Source of the DNA: Liolophura sinensis
Taxonomy: Eukaryota > Mollusca > Polyplacophora > Chitonida > Chitonidae
Direction of reading: 5' to 3'
Assembly: GCF_032854445.1 (NCBI RefSeq)
Contig: NW_027017962.1
Coordinates: 64,001 to 124,000, forward strand
Length of the DNA: 60,000 nucleotides
In this document: piece by piece, positions 12,601 through 24,000 of the stretch
Layout: every line of letters starts with the position of its first letter
Position numbering within the stretch: the stretch's first letter is position 1
The notes under the pieces: model-generated
What the model was told of the DNA's origin: nothing
Seen by the model: the letters and a program-made list of their open reading frames with translations, nothing else
Databases searched by the model: none
Position numbers and translations under genes: made by a program

Positions 12601-15600
12601 GAGTAAGAATGTGTATGAACATATCGCCAGTGTCTGTAAAAATAATTGTGCTTATACCGTGACGTTACTATAGGATGATACTGAATAACCCATTAAACAT
12701 CTTTTTAAGTTCTACCTCACTGGAGTTCTTAACGCCATCATCAAGAAGTTTTCACTTAATATACCACGGTCGGTTTTACAGGTGGAGGTAACTAAAGTGC
12801 CCAGCATAAATCATTAACCTCTGGCAAATTACTGATGAACTTTTCTACATGTGACATCAAGGCCTGAAATATTACTGATATTTTCACTTGCCCAAGGGGG
12901 TCAACCAAAGTCCCAAAACCAGGTTTCCCCCCATTTACCTGGCTTACCCCCATATCCCAACGATTTTGGGGTTCAGTTAATTTATAACTTTTACAAACAT
13001 CAGTGGTTCAGGGACGAGACCTTAACTTCCTCCATCCCACCACCCAAAAATCACACGTGTAAGCGAGTATTCTGTCAAACAAAAATAGTTTCAAAGACCT
13101 GTTTTTACTTTTTGGTCATCCATGCTTAGTCATGCTTTCAAATGATTTCCATACAAACATATATACTGCAAAAAATTGAAAAAATTGGGTAGTACACAGT
13201 TCTCCCCTAGTACAAAATAAACACCAAGTGAAATGTAACCTCTCATGGTTTTATCAATAGTATTGCTGATGTCAAGTTCTTTTCGCACTTGGGAAAGATG
13301 CATATTGTGCCAAAAGTAAAATCTGTAGAAAATGCAAATCTAGGATCAGAGCACATAATCAAGTGATCTCACAAAATATGTCTGCTGATTAAACAATCAC
13401 CATTCAAGAGAGTCACTACAACATGTATAAGTCTCACAGTCAGAACCTGACTCTTGTCATTACACACAGTCCCTTGCATCCTTGCATCACGAAATGGTTT
13501 TTGTCTTCATGCCCTAGCACTTTTGTCAGGCTGTGAATCTGGTCAATTGGAAGGACAGTCAGCTGATAACACAGATTCATAGTTGAATCAGCTCGCTAAT
13601 GCTGCCATTGCTATCAGTGCTGCAGCATTGTGTAGAATTTTCTAGTTTAACACTTTGTACGAGGTTAGAGGGATACTAGAGAAAGGTCTTAATCTGCCTT
13701 CGATGTCAGGGTGTTCAAAAAGGGCAAGTAGCAGGCTGCAGACAGCTGTCTACTGCTGCCCCTTAGCCGCCTACTTTGAATATTCTTAGTATTTAAATCA
13801 ATAGTAATTGTGAAATAATGACTTTCAATTCAGCCACCTACTTTTGAGCTCTGACCTTCTCCAATTCTAAATTAAAACCCTGCCTTCGATGTATTTCAAA
13901 GCACTGTCTACTAGTTTTTTCTACCCAAATTTTTCCCCCAGTGTGTTGAAGGATGCGCTGCTTTGATGTCCCTCGTCGCGTGATGCTGTTGTAACAGGTA
14001 CACCACCAAAGTTGCCCCCATCAATGTCAATGTTCCTTAGAAATTCTTGCATGTAGACTGCAGGTTGCGATTTTAAACCTTAGAGAGCAACAATTGTTGC
14101 CTCTAATTTTTGGGGAACTTGGAAAAGCAAAAGCTTGTCTGAGTGGAATGATTTTGACAGAACAGCTAGTGGGTGTAAGACAGCCTTCATGAAATGCAGC
14201 CATTGCACTCCCTTAAATCTCTGTGCCTCTTCTCCCTCACCATACAAAACATTTCCAAGATGGTCATGAGTAATTCTTCACTTGCAATGCAGAGCAACTA
14301 CTACATCTGCCAACCATCTGAAGTTTTTCATATCCACAAAATGCTTCAGATTTGACTTAGTTGAGCCTTCGTCAGGAGTCTCACTGAATACAGATGACAA
14401 TGCCCGTAGATCACTCCGTCTTTTTGTGAGAATACGTATAAAATTTAAACACACCATTACCTGTTGCCTCAAACTGTTGTAAATAATTGTTCTGCTTGAC
14501 TGAATCTAGCACACCCAATTTGATACACAATGAAATGATATCGCCTGGGGAATCTGTCTCTGGATTTTTGCTGCGGTGCCATTTAGCCGTCCCATATTAA
14601 CTGAAGCTCCATCATAGTTTTGACTTACTAGGCTGGGGAGCAATAGCGCAGCGTAATGACCCAGGAGCCTCTCACCAATGCGGTTGCTGTGAGTTTAAGT
14701 CCAGCTCATGCTGGCTTCCTCTCTGGCCCTATGTGGGAAAGTCTGCCAACAACCTGCGGATAGTCGTGGGTTTCCCCCGGGCTCTGCCCGGTTTCCACCT
14801 ACAATAATGCTGGTCGCCGTCGTATAAGTGAAATATTCTTGAGTATGGCATAAAACACCAATCAAATAAATAAATAAATACTAGGCTGGGATAGTCTTTG
14901 TTTTCAGGCGACAGTTTTTTCAGCTGACAATCCAACACTACCGAGGCCTCAGTTTATACCTTCCACCAAACCATCGGCATGGCTGTGTTGCAAGTCTAGC
15001 ACATCAAAGAGCTGGACTTTAGGTTGACCTTGTACAATGTATCTGAGGTACCTCCTGTTCTATGATGCCACAGTCTGTACCTCCATCAGACATAATGGTG
15101 ACAAACTTTGTGTTTTCCAGTTTTTACAGATTTTTTGGTTGAGTGTTTGTGAGATCTCCCTAACAGAGTCTACAGCCACTGCTATTCAAATAATTTTTTC
15201 TCAAGTCCAGTCCATTTTGTTTCTGCATCTGCACTATCCACAGGAAACCTGCGTATGGCCTGCAGTGCTTAGCGAGAGTACATACTGTGTTAGAGGGACA
15301 CAAATCTGACAAATCGATCCTTCGGCATCACTTTCTGAATGGCATTAATTTCTCCAGCAGACCATATGATGGGAACTTGTGTCCTGTACTTTTAATAGTG
15401 TCCTTAGGAAATCAGTTTGTTTCATTTCTGTAAACATCGGCGAAGACGGGTGACGCAATGCAAACACGACAGCTCATTTTGTCTCTGTCAAATTGGAGCC
15501 ACGGGAATGCCTCCAATCAGTTGTCTTGAAATGTTTGTGTACGCACTTCTGCTTCATATCTGCATTTCTTACTGGCCCTGTCCTAAGCGGCCCTTTCAGA

Positions 15601-18600
15601 ATGCCCAGAGATCGACTTCGCCCCTCCCCTAAATATTTGAAATATTTATTTTCCACTCGTTGTATATATTTATTTATTTATTTATCTGATTGGTGTTTTA
15701 CGCCGTGCTCAAGAATATTTCACTGATACGACAGCGGCCAGCATTATGGTGGTAGGAAACCGGGCAGAGCCCGGGAGAAACCCACGACCATCTGCAGGTT
15801 GCTGGAAAACTCATTATATTATATATTCCACTCATATTGTCCTCATCAGAGTAGAACTGTCATTTTGTCTGCAGCGAGTCTTCATTTAGGCATGCGTGCG
15901 CAGTCACCAAACTTTCTGTTACCATGGCTGGGCTACATTTATCTCACGGTTAGCAGAAGCCCGATTAGTGGGCTGAACTAGTACATTTTTGTACACAGTC
16001 ATGAACGCATAGTGTGTTCGCAAAAAAAATTTGTTCATTGACGAGCACATACATAAAGACAATTAAAGTGAGGATAAAGTGTTCTGCTATATATATTTTA
16101 ACCTGCCTGACCAGGCAGTCTGCAGCCTAACATGTGGTTGCCCGAAGCGAAAATTAGGTTTTCCTGGGCTACCGGAACATCAAATTATCTGGGCCTAGAC
16201 ATACAGATCTTAAATACTGGTGAAAGACAGAGAATGGCCACAGTTGTGGCATCTAAAAATACCCCATCCTAGTGGTTAAAAGACAAGCATCATTCACTAC
16301 TACAGTTATTCATCAACCTTTTCCATGATTGCAAGGTGTTTATTCATGCATATTCTGACGGCATTATTCCGTGTCGACTGATAAAATGATATTTTTTGTG
16401 AAGCCCTGAAATACGCCAATCCAACCAATGTAGTTTTAAGTTGATCTTTCACATGGACAAGGAATGAGGGTAGATCACAGCCCACTTCCCTTTATTCTTC
16501 TTTCCCTTAACCTGGTATGCTTTTCAGTGATCAGAGCATCCTGTCTTTCACAGGACACATTGCATTTGAGCGGAGAAAGTATTATTTTTAGAACAGATGA
16601 TTTGACATGTATCTATTCACCCAAACTTCATCCATGAACTCAATTTGAAACTTTCTTTCAAAATTCGATAGTTTTAAATTTCTTAAATTCTTCAGATTCA
16701 CAAGCCTTGTTACTGAAAACTTACCCTTTTCCAAATTTAGGGCCTCCACCTCCAAAGCCTCCCTGTAACAAAGAAACAAAAAAATAAAATATGTATGTTC
16801 CAACCTACTACGTTAAACTTACAACAGAAGCCGACAAATTAACAACATCTGAACAAGCCATATCTTTGGCCAGAGAGTGTCTGTGTCTTTGAGACGCCCT
16901 ATTCAGGGAAAATAACGTGGGAAAGATAGGGAAAACCGGGTTGAAAGTTGAAAATGAGACGGCCTGATCATAAATTCTGGCTAATTCTATGAAACAAGCA
17001 CTATGTCAAAACCATTATAGCCATCACTGGTAATAGTGAGCACATGTCTGGGACTTGTGTGTCTTGCATTACATGTACCTGGTCAAAAGCTATAGACAGA
17101 ATCAGAGCAATGCAAAACATGCAGTTCGGTGTAAACCAAGCCAAAAGAAAAACGGAAGCCCCTGATGACTACGGTTGGGAAGAATTTCTGACTTACTCGC
17201 ACATGTTTTTTTATCAGGTTATATATTTCAGAGAAGGATTGATTCTGCTTTAGTAGGTGTTTATGAGGAGATTTTGGAAGGCTGTGAATTTAAAAACCCA
17301 CGCGCAGTAGATTCCACCAGTAGATGAAATCAAATCAGCAGTACGTTTCACAGTGGACATAGCTAGAACTCTGTATATTGTGCGATCAGCCGGTTGTTTT
17401 CGGTCTACCACAAAGCACTTTGGAGTCACTCAAAATGAGGCTACACCTTGTTCCTAAGCGCCTCCAGAGTCACGAGCTTGTCCACACGTACAATGTCTTA
17501 TATACATACGAACCACAAAACAGAAGTAAACAAAGACTGGGAATAAGGTAAAAGGTTGTGCAGTAGTCGACGGCGCAAATGTATGACAAACGGAGGCCAC
17601 GAAAACGAGTTGAAACGCAAAATTGCTTCTTTAATTTTCTTGCATTTGTCAAATTTAAATTTGAATTGTTCTTCGAATTTGGGCTCTTTTGTTACGTTTA
17701 TTTGGGCGTTCGGGGGTATTTCTATTTACCACCCGTTCATTCAATATATGTTATTCATTAGTTAGATGTACCAGAATATTGTTCTGCAAAAAGTACTGTT
17801 GTTCATTGTTCCCTTCCAGTACAAATGTTTTACAGAATGAAAAGACCTGATTGTAAAATAAATAATTCGTTTTGTTGAATAAAGCTCACATTTATCCTGT
17901 TTTTACTTGTTTTATGTCTTGCATTTAACTTAGCAATAGGTTACAATGGCCAGTTCTTGAAAACAATGTACACTCCTTCCTAATATCTAGACATACCTGA
18001 AATCGTCAAGACATGCTGTCAAAGACAGCTGTTCGAACTTCCAACAACACTTGATGTTGAACTCCCACTAAGCCTACTTTCACTGGCATCGCTCGTGCTG
18101 CAAATGGATGTTGTTGCCAATGTTTCTCGATGCGCAACTGAACAGAATTTTTGCTTTGCCTAGTCATGCAAAGACCCCGACGTAAGTTACGCCGTCCACA
18201 TAGTTTATGAGGGACTGCAGTGACTGTCCACTGATGCCTCGAATCTTTGCCTCTCCGCAAATCTTGGAAATATGTTCTGAACATACTTTGCATTGGAGTC
18301 TAGTCAATCATTTGTCCTCACTCGTATCATATGGAAAGTCGCCTTGAAAATCCCACAAAAGAAATGTTTTTGTCCGTGACAGACTTAGAAGTTGTCCCCT
18401 TACTTTTCGACATTTTCATGGGAGATCAACTTACTTTCTGACTTAGCTGACTTTAAGTGTGCATGGTTATGTGGAAGTCTTTAGTGTGGAGGCGCATTTA
18501 ATACCCGAAATGCTACACAGATTGCTATGAGCGCGGGCCTCTCGTCGTACAAAATGCTGACTACAAATGTACTACATCTGTATTTTATATTCCTGACATT

Positions 18601-19322
18601 CACTTGATCAGTAGACATTCAACGGGTTACACATGCTTTCCTGAACCCAAACTTTTGGCTGATAGAGCCTACCTTTGTCGCTGTAATCTAGTACTATCTC
18701 TGATGTACAACCCAAATCTTTTCAGTCAGAAATATTCGTAAAGAGCAACTGTTATGTCAAAACATATTCTGTGTTCGGAATGTACCATGTAATGTTGCAA
18801 ACCCGAAGCAACGACTGGCATTTCTATCGAAACATAACTTGCATTTTATTGAAAAAAAAAAAAGGTAATATCAGTTTGTCTGTTGTTGGGCGAGAATGTA
18901 AACTAGACAACCGCAACTGATTGTATAACGTTACTTCTTCAATGAACTTACGTCACTCCACGTAATAGCAATCTAAGATTTATGACTCCTTCTGAGGATG
19001 TGGTAAAACTGAGGGTGACTGCCGGTGTTAGTCGCTGAACTTTTCAGTTTCAGATGCTCATTGTGAAAAGTACATTCTTAAATGAACTGACGTCATACCC
19101 TCTACCACGTCATGTAAACAACAGCCTCTGTGTAACAAGTCAAAACATTTCTCATGCACCAGCAAACTGCGTCTAGGTGACATGATTGTTGTTGTTGTTG
19201 TTGTTGTTGTTGTCCCAAGCCAATAACAGTATAAATTTTCTACAATGCATGTCTTGCTGGTCTTTCATACTTACACCTGTGGGCCTCGTAGCTGTATCCT
19301 CATCTCCCCAGGAATCTGTCAT
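604..19322 (-). CDS. vasa: vasa/DDX4-like DEAD-box RNA helicase, N-terminal part (seven exons, 3' part off the left edge)
   Basis: Vasa is a germline ATP-dependent RNA helicase of the nuage, acting in piRNA processing and translation. Seven exons join in frame to give about 244 residues: a start MTDSWGDEDT, a long Gly-rich region with FGG/RGG repeats and acidic tryptophan motifs (DSWGDED, DGWGDEE, GDWGDND), then a CCHC zinc knuckle (C-x2-C-x4-H-x4-C, CYKCQETGHMARDC). RGG boxes are known sites of arginine methylation and Tudor binding in Vasa. CCHC knuckles before the helicase core are known in vasa of molluscs and several other invertebrates. The DEAD-box core is not in the window, so identity rests on the N-terminus. 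Alternatives are another CCHC/RGG protein such as a CNBP-like or GLH-like protein. Coding exons: 19275-19322, 16725-16762, 10779-11251, 2768-2795, 2072-2094, 1508-1540, 604-693. All have GT-AG borders and compatible phases. The last ends in phase 1 and continues off the window. Confidence 0.85.
1118..1220 (+). mobile_element. SINE family A, truncated copy
   Basis: Contains the family's diagnostic end: CCACCATAATGATGGCTGCC, then GTCATATAAGTGAAATATTC and AAAACACCAAATAAACCAAT. Matches the tail of the full element at 14638-14878. The tRNA-like head is missing. Lies in vasa intron 6. Confidence 0.65.
1508..1540 (-). CDS. vasa: vasa exon 6 (33-nt microexon)
   Basis: Acceptor TGCTTCTCAG, donor GTGAGTG. 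Encodes (N)GPGGGGFSGG plus one base. Exactly 33 nt and flanked by introns of the same phase (1), so it could be skipped without a frameshift. Confidence 0.7.
2072..2094 (-). CDS. vasa: vasa exon 5 (23-nt microexon)
   Basis: Acceptor CTTTTTAG, donor GTAAGTA. Encodes (K)GGGFGGR plus one base. Phase continues into exon 6. Confidence 0.65.
2768..2795 (-). CDS. vasa: vasa exon 4 (28-nt microexon)
   Basis: Acceptor TTTGTAG, donor GTAAGTG. Encodes GGFGDSDAP plus two bases of a Lys codon, joining exon 3 in phase 1 and exon 5 in phase 2. Short, but both splice sites and the phase match. Confidence 0.65.
2924..3164. mobile_element. Foldback/MITE-like palindrome
   Basis: An imperfect inverted repeat: arm 1 at 2924-3019 (starts GAGGGAAATATACA) pairs with arm 2 at 3069-3164 (ends TGTATATTTCCCTC). 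The arms are about 96 nt with few mismatches, and the loop is about 49 nt. No coding capacity. Consistent with a non-autonomous foldback element inside vasa intron 3. Target-site duplications are not clear. Confidence 0.7.
5640..6138. repeat. 32-bp AT-rich minisatellite (about 16 units)
   Basis: Unit is close to TCTCACAGTACATATAAATT followed by ATGTACAACRTC. Some units are shorter by loss of the ACAAC portion. Lies in vasa intron 3, just before a SINE. Confidence 0.9.
6243..6580 (+). mobile_element. tRNA-derived SINE, family B1
   Basis: Head resembles a tRNA gene with an A-box-like TAGCACAGTTGGTAGCG and a B-box-like GGATCAGTCC. The body contains GACTGGTTGACCCCATATCA and CTTACTTGCCTTCGGT. The tail is CATATGACTGAAAAATTGTT followed by AAGTACGATGTTAAAC. 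The body and tail recur reversed at 36030-36260. Confidence 0.75.
6788..7223 (-). pseudogene. Degenerate coding fragment with polyglutamine run, origin unknown
   Basis: ATG at 7223 opens MADSSDDGEFKGFTSNDI, stopped after 31 codons. After a frame change, a second open stretch (7069-6788) carries a CAA run (six Gln) and a moderately charged sequence (FTDVVMADFESGIPGP, VKQLTGNFQQKRRYQ). The acidic start followed by a broken frame looks like a transposon-encoded or retrocopied protein in decay. I do not recognise the family. It lies inside vasa intron 3 on the same strand but lacks splice-site support as a vasa exon. Confidence 0.3.
7420..7527. repeat. Three short GC-rich palindromes at 43-44 bp spacing
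   Basis: GCGGCTCAGGCCGC (7420), GCGGCTCAAGCCGC (7464) and GCGGATATATCCGC (7507) are 14-bp palindromes or near-palindromes. The second and third are each followed by TCGCGAG. They stand out from AT-rich surroundings. Confidence 0.7.
8538..8870. repeat. 112-bp tandem repeat (three units)
   Basis: Units begin near 8538, 8650 and 8762 with TAAGTGAGTTACCTCCCTTA and contain ACTTTTATCCCGACTCCTAC. Lies in vasa intron 3. The short open frames on the minus strand here are artefacts of the repeat. Confidence 0.85.
10422..10500. repeat. 27-bp tandem repeat (three units)
   Basis: TGTGTACATATCTAGTACAA followed by CTAGTACA, repeated three times in vasa intron 3, just downstream of exon 3. Confidence 0.8.
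10779..11251 (-). CDS. vasa: vasa exon 3 (main Gly/Arg-rich exon)
   Basis: 473 nt encoding about 158 residues dominated by Gly, Ser, Arg and Phe: FGRGVGMAASQENKENQVN, then FGG/RGG repeats with two WGD motifs. Acceptor CTTGTAG precedes 11251. The internal ATG at 11232 is not the start, because the frame runs on upstream to the acceptor and joins exon 2. Donor G|GTAGGT lies at 10778. Long open frames on the opposite strand here are shadows of the GC-rich Gly codons. Confidence 0.8.
13915..15310 (-). mobile_element. Decayed hAT-like (KIAA1586/ZBED-type) transposase fossil, interrupted by a SINE
   Basis: On the minus strand, separate frames give fragments in the order expected for a hAT-like transposase or a gene domesticated from one: KFVTIMSDGGTDCGIIEQEV (near 15110-15050), PKVQLFDVLDLQHSHADGL, then after the SINE VSQNYDGASVNMGRLNGTAA (near 14620-14550), and VQWLHFMKAVLHPLAVLSKS (near 14190) through KLEATIVAL. 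The D-G-S-T-D, DGA-N-GxxNG and PLAVLSKSF motifs match the KIAA1586-like group as I know it. Multiple frameshifts and stops show it is dead. It lies in vasa intron 2. Confidence 0.65.
14638..14878 (+). mobile_element. Full-length tRNA-derived SINE, family A, with 12-bp target-site duplication
   Basis: Starts GAGCAATAGCGCAGCG (A-box region), has a B-box-like GAGTTTAAGTCCAGCTC, a body with CAACCTGCGGATAGTCGTGG and CCGGGCTCTGCCCGGTTTCC, a tail GTGAAATATTCTTGAGTATG and a final (AAAT)n run. It is flanked by a perfect direct repeat TACTAGGCTGGG at 14626-14637 and 14879-14890. It splits the hAT-like fossil. Confidence 0.9.
15664..15815 (-). mobile_element. SINE family A, 5'-truncated copy
   Basis: Reverse orientation: (TTTA)n, then GGTGTTTTACGCCGTGCTCA, AGAATATTTCACTGATACGA, CGGCCAGCATTATGGTGG, GAGAAACCCACGACCATCTG. 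Flanked by TTCCACTC on both sides (about 15650 and 15825), a probable short target-site duplication. The tRNA head is absent. Confidence 0.8.
16725..16762 (-). CDS. vasa: vasa exon 2 (38-nt microexon)
   Basis: Acceptor TTACAG precedes 16762 and donor GTAAGT follows 16725. It encodes GGFGGGGPKFGK plus two bases of a Gly codon that the first base of exon 3 completes. Starts in phase 0 and ends in phase 2. Confidence 0.75.
19184..19213. repeat. (GTT)n microsatellite
   Basis: About nine GTT units in vasa intron 1, close to exon 1. Confidence 0.9.
19275..19322 (-). CDS. vasa: vasa exon 1 (start codon, 16 codons)
   Basis: ATG at 19322-19320 opens MTDSWGDEDTATRPTG and the exon ends at a strong GT|GTAAGT donor (19274). 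An acidic W-G-D start is typical of vasa proteins. An alternative donor two bases earlier would break the phase with exon 2. The transcription start and 5' UTR upstream are not identifiable by eye. Confidence 0.75.
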
Positions 19323-20714
19323 GGTGTCACTTAAATGAGATCTGTATCTCCGGGGCTAATAATTCCACAACAGACGGGATTTGACCTCGTGGCCTTGCTC
19401 CCTAAAATGGCCGATGTCAAAAGTGAAAATCGACGTTTTCCTGGAAGAAAAAAAAAACGAATTTCATCTTAACACGAGCAACTCTTGAATGAGGACTGAC
19501 CAACTTGCTATGAACAATCGATGACTGGAAACATTCGCGCACAATGAAAATTAGGTCACGGCGAGAAAGACGTGCTAAGTGCAGATTAGATACCTCACAA
19601 CCTGCTGTCGAGCAACGAAGCTGATCTCCCGCCAACGTCGCACATGGATTGTCATCCTAAGCGGACAACCAGTTGCATATCCCTCCGCCAGGAAGCAAAT
19701 ATAAATCCTGTTGAAGCAATCAACCTTATCGACGAGTAATATATCTTTTGGACTACAGATTCACAGTATGCTTAAAATGCAAGTATAAAATGAACTATAA
19801 AGGGTAAACTTGTTACTTTGTATTTAGGATTTATGTTTTGTCGCGCACTGAATTACATATGGTGTTGTGTGTTCTCTAACCTCATCTTCGTGTGGTTCAA
19901 TGAGCTGTACACTTGGCCTTGGTGAGAACTTCAACACTTGGCCTTGAGCGAACATCTATGTCTGCTGAATGCCATTAAGGTTATGTTCCATTGTTTCACC
20001 ACTCTATCTGACATCTTTGAAAAAAAGGATTTAATTACACGCATGATTGGCGTTAAACATCAGGAGTAGGCCTACTAGGCTATCACCGTATGCATACGAG
20101 GCTACCACTTAGGCTACTAAATACGTTGATCTTGATGCATAGGCCTACATGTATGTGGCCTACCATCAGTTGTCAGTGGAGATAGAGATAGGGGGTGGGG
20201 GAGTAACTATAAATCTAGTAGGCATGATAGGCCTGTACTAACTCGGCCACAAAGCTACAGTGTACTGAAGTTTCTACGAGTAAGATCATACAAGTAGGCC
20301 TACATTCTACATTAATATATGTTAGAGGCGACGTCGGAATACGCATTCACACAATAAATCACACACTACATGAAGCACACAGACCACGTGACACATTTGG
20401 CACGAGCTCTCTAAAAAAAAGACTGCACAGATTTGCACATCCACAATGAAGTGTATCAGTGGTAGGCCAACACATGTTTAAATGGGCTTATGGTACTCAA
20501 GTCATTGTTGGTGTATTACATGAATTACACAATTTGTGTACTGCTTGTACACAAATTATGTTGACGTGCATTTTTGCCATAACAGTGTAGACAATAGTGG
20601 TGAGTACTTAACGACTCTGCATGCTCTGATTTGTCTGGTTTGTGTGTCATTGGATAATCACGCTTAGGTCAATACAAACGTTCACCCATTCAGTCTTAAA
20701 GGCATTACGACGTC
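19323..20714. other. Upstream flank of vasa, no gene seen
   Basis: Presumably holds the vasa 5' UTR and promoter, but no convincing TATA box or initiator was recognised. No coding frame longer than about 70 codons with recognisable content. Confidence 0.4.
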
Positions 20715-21070
20715 ATGCCAAGACTGCATGATGTTAATAGACTGTAATCAAGCGTTTGTTATGCTTCCGGCAGGATTAACACAACAGGAGGTCGCGATGC
20801 GTTGTTACAGAAACACCATAGCCGTGCTTGCCCAACTCCAGAGAATGTTCCATGCAGGACGTAAAGATTGTCCGCGCTGCGGACGTGCACGCCCAAAGAC
20901 ACGTGCTCAAGATCTGTGGATTCCATTAACACACCTCTGAAACAGACGTCAAACAGTCGTAGAAACCGATCGAATCATTCCAGATCATCGGCGCATGAAC
21001 CCACAAACCGTAGGAAATCGTCCGTCGTTGACACCACAACATAGTCAACAGGGGCGTAGGAAGCTATAAT
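20715..21070 (+). mobile_element. Tc1/mariner transposase fossil (N-terminal part)
   Basis: Fragments in order across broken frames: MPRLHDVNR (20715), QAFVMLPAGLTQQEVAMR, AQLQRMFHAGRKDCPRCGRA, QDLWIPLTHL, an in-frame TGA at 20938, then NRRQTVVETDRIIPDHRRMN, PQTVGNR. This follows the Tc1 pattern (helix-turn-helix with G-x-x-Q-x-x-V-A, GRP-like hinge, R-I-x-L, N-R, T-A, I, RRMxPQTVxNR). One frameshift near the start and at least one stop make it non-functional. The catalytic DDE region is missing. Confidence 0.65.
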
Positions 21071-24000
21071 GAAAAGTGGCGTACGCGCGTTTGAACGTGT
21101 TTTAAGAGACAAAAAAAAACATAACCATCCTCAAGGCTGTGATGAAGAAGGCCGATAGACCCTACTTCACATTTTGGAACAAATTTAGTTTTCGGATCGC
21201 TTCCGTACTTTACATGTATATACTTACTTTCCATTGAAATGCCTATACGCACCATGTGAGTTGTGAAATATTTACTCTAATAGCGCATGCGGATAAACTT
21301 AACAGTGTTTATTGCACATTGACCAGAGTAGTCACGCCTATAGTCAGCGCCGAAGAGAGGTGGTGGGGTCGTACACACGGAAGCGGAACGATTGTCCCAT
21401 TTATAGGCGAGAGTCCAGGGGCCACCGAGACTCCGGAAGCTCCGTGATTTCAGGCATCCGGATACTTCTTCTAACAAATTTCGACAAATTAATGTAAATA
21501 CAAACAGATGTAAGGACCCTTGAATTTGAAAATATTGAAAAGTTGTGTGCTAAGATGGAAGTCATCTGAAAAAAACAGGGAAAGCCTCACAAAATCTCAC
21601 GGCAAAAGAGAATTACTATCCAGCATTATGATAAGAACCTAAGTAAACTCGATAGTTATATTCTTTCGTTCTTTGTGATAGAAAACATGCAGGCTTGGCT
21701 TCATAAAACATTAGCATCGTTTGTAAGTATTATCGCCTTGCTGATACCACAAAATAGGGCAAACACTGCACTGAGTTTTGCTGGGTGTCGGAGGATAAGA
21801 GGCCTTCCAGAGGAACTGAGCAACGTGACGCCCTCCACAACACGTTGACACAGGCGTATAACATGGTTCCGCGAGCCTTTCTTGCTCGTCTGGTGACTTG
21901 AATGAGACGCAGCTGCTCAGAAACCGTCTACCCTCGTGGTGGACACACCCATTACTGAGCTTGCCAACCTTCAATTTGATCCTTCCTCCGTCATTGACCT
22001 TGAAAGCACGTTAGTGACGTGATTTGAATAACAACTTTTGGCTGCCCATTGGCAGTAAGTTGTTCTTCGATCATGGGCAGAAAAGAAGTCTCAAAAATGG
22101 AAGAACAATATATTTATGTCTATCACAGTTATCTTGTTAAGTGAGTGTAGAATATAGCATTGTTTATATCCATGATATTTCGATTATAGGCCTAAACGTG
22201 CACATAGGCGTACATGTATCTCTGCCCGGTTTCCTTCCACCATATTGCTGGCAGCTCTCGTATAACTGAAATATTTTTGAGTACTGCATAAAACACCAAT
22301 GAAATAAGCCAAAACTGCCCGCAGTTTTCGGGCTTCCAAGATGTCTTCAGGCACTATTTGCAGCTTCTGCCTCAGTACAAGAGTGTCCTCTCACACTACA
22401 GTAGATACATAACGTCCATTAAGAAACAGCCTGGTGCTTACATGGAACGTTAACACCGTGCATCCATTACACTGCTGGCCTGCATGCAATATACAGCTAC
22501 GGAATATGGGCTTTTTTCAGTTATTTGAAACTTGACAATTCTTTTCTTTATCAACACAGCTCAAAACATTTTAGTACACAACTTGGACATATGTAACCCT
22601 AACCGCTCACTAATTTTCAGCTTTTCAGCTGTAACAGTTTTCTGTCACGTGACCTTCAAAAATGTAAGTTTTCGCGCTTTATTCACAATTTCAGACAAAG
22701 CTGTGTAAGATAAGTAAAAAATGTTAAATGTTAAATTTCAAAAGTTTGTGGTCACATGACGTGCATGTAAATGAGTTTATTTCTTCTAGTTTCAAGGTAT
22801 TACCATAGTTTTTTAAAACTTTTTTTCCCTTTCAATGCCCTATCGGCTGATAAAATTCCAGCTAACTACATGGAGCAAACGCCTTTCAAGAAAAACGGTT
22901 TTTAAAAAGTCGGCTCCGACTAAAATTTGAGCTGCTATAGCACTGGTATTATAAATCAGAGTAGAATTTGTAGAGCAAAGATGGAAGTTTACTTCTATGT
23001 AACTCGTTTCTTGAACACCAGCGGTATTCTGTCGACACGTTGACAAACATATGCAATTTGGGAGGTTTTTGATTAAAATCGTAAATTGTGGAAAAACTAT
23101 GTCAGACAGAAAAAAACTATTGACGGATTCGGACGTTTTATCTCAAACTACACCAAGTAGCGTACTTTTGAAATTTAAATTCAACAATGACATGTCACGT
23201 GAATACATATGCAAATAGGTGAACTTTTACGGTTTTTTTACGCATGTGTTTAAGTTTTGCAAGCTTTAAAATTTGACTTTATGCACATGAAATTTTAGCT
23301 CACACAGATAAGCCGTTCTGGCGCGAGAAAAAGAATAACAACAATCCGTACGATGACAATAGGCTTTCTGAAGTGTTTGGCTTGGAAGCCTAACATGTAA
23401 AGCTAAAGCCTATACCGCAGTTTGCAATCTACACATCGATACATATGGCTTCACACAGGCCGCGTATATATAAGACTGAGTAGGCCTACTTCATGTTCAT
23501 TCCTCACACAATGTTTCGGCCATAGATACAAAGTGGCGGGTTGACCATAATCTTGATTAATATATGGTGAAACATACACTCACCATGTAAACATGACTAC
23601 ACCAGTGGGCCTATGACCTTCCTTTTCAAACTATATCGAGACACTTGTTTCTTAATGCCTCAAGTACGCGCGAAACGAAGACAAAAACAAACTGCATAAA
23701 ATGTGCGACTCAGCTGTAGCTTTTTTCACAATCGACCTTCTCGTATATATATAAACAGATACAAGTGGCAGTATATTCAGTTCGGTCACCAAAACTCCCT
23801 GTCTCATACAGGATGCTATACGTTGTCTAAAGAAACATGACTCCGGCCTTTCTTATTAGGCCTATAGGCCCGGGTGTTTTTAGTATTATTTCATAAAACA
23901 AGCCGTAGTCTCAAGCAGTACCCGTCACTCCTTACATTTGCTGACTTGCCCTATAATTAGCTTAGACTGTAAGACTCTTAAACTTTTGACAGTCAGTTGA

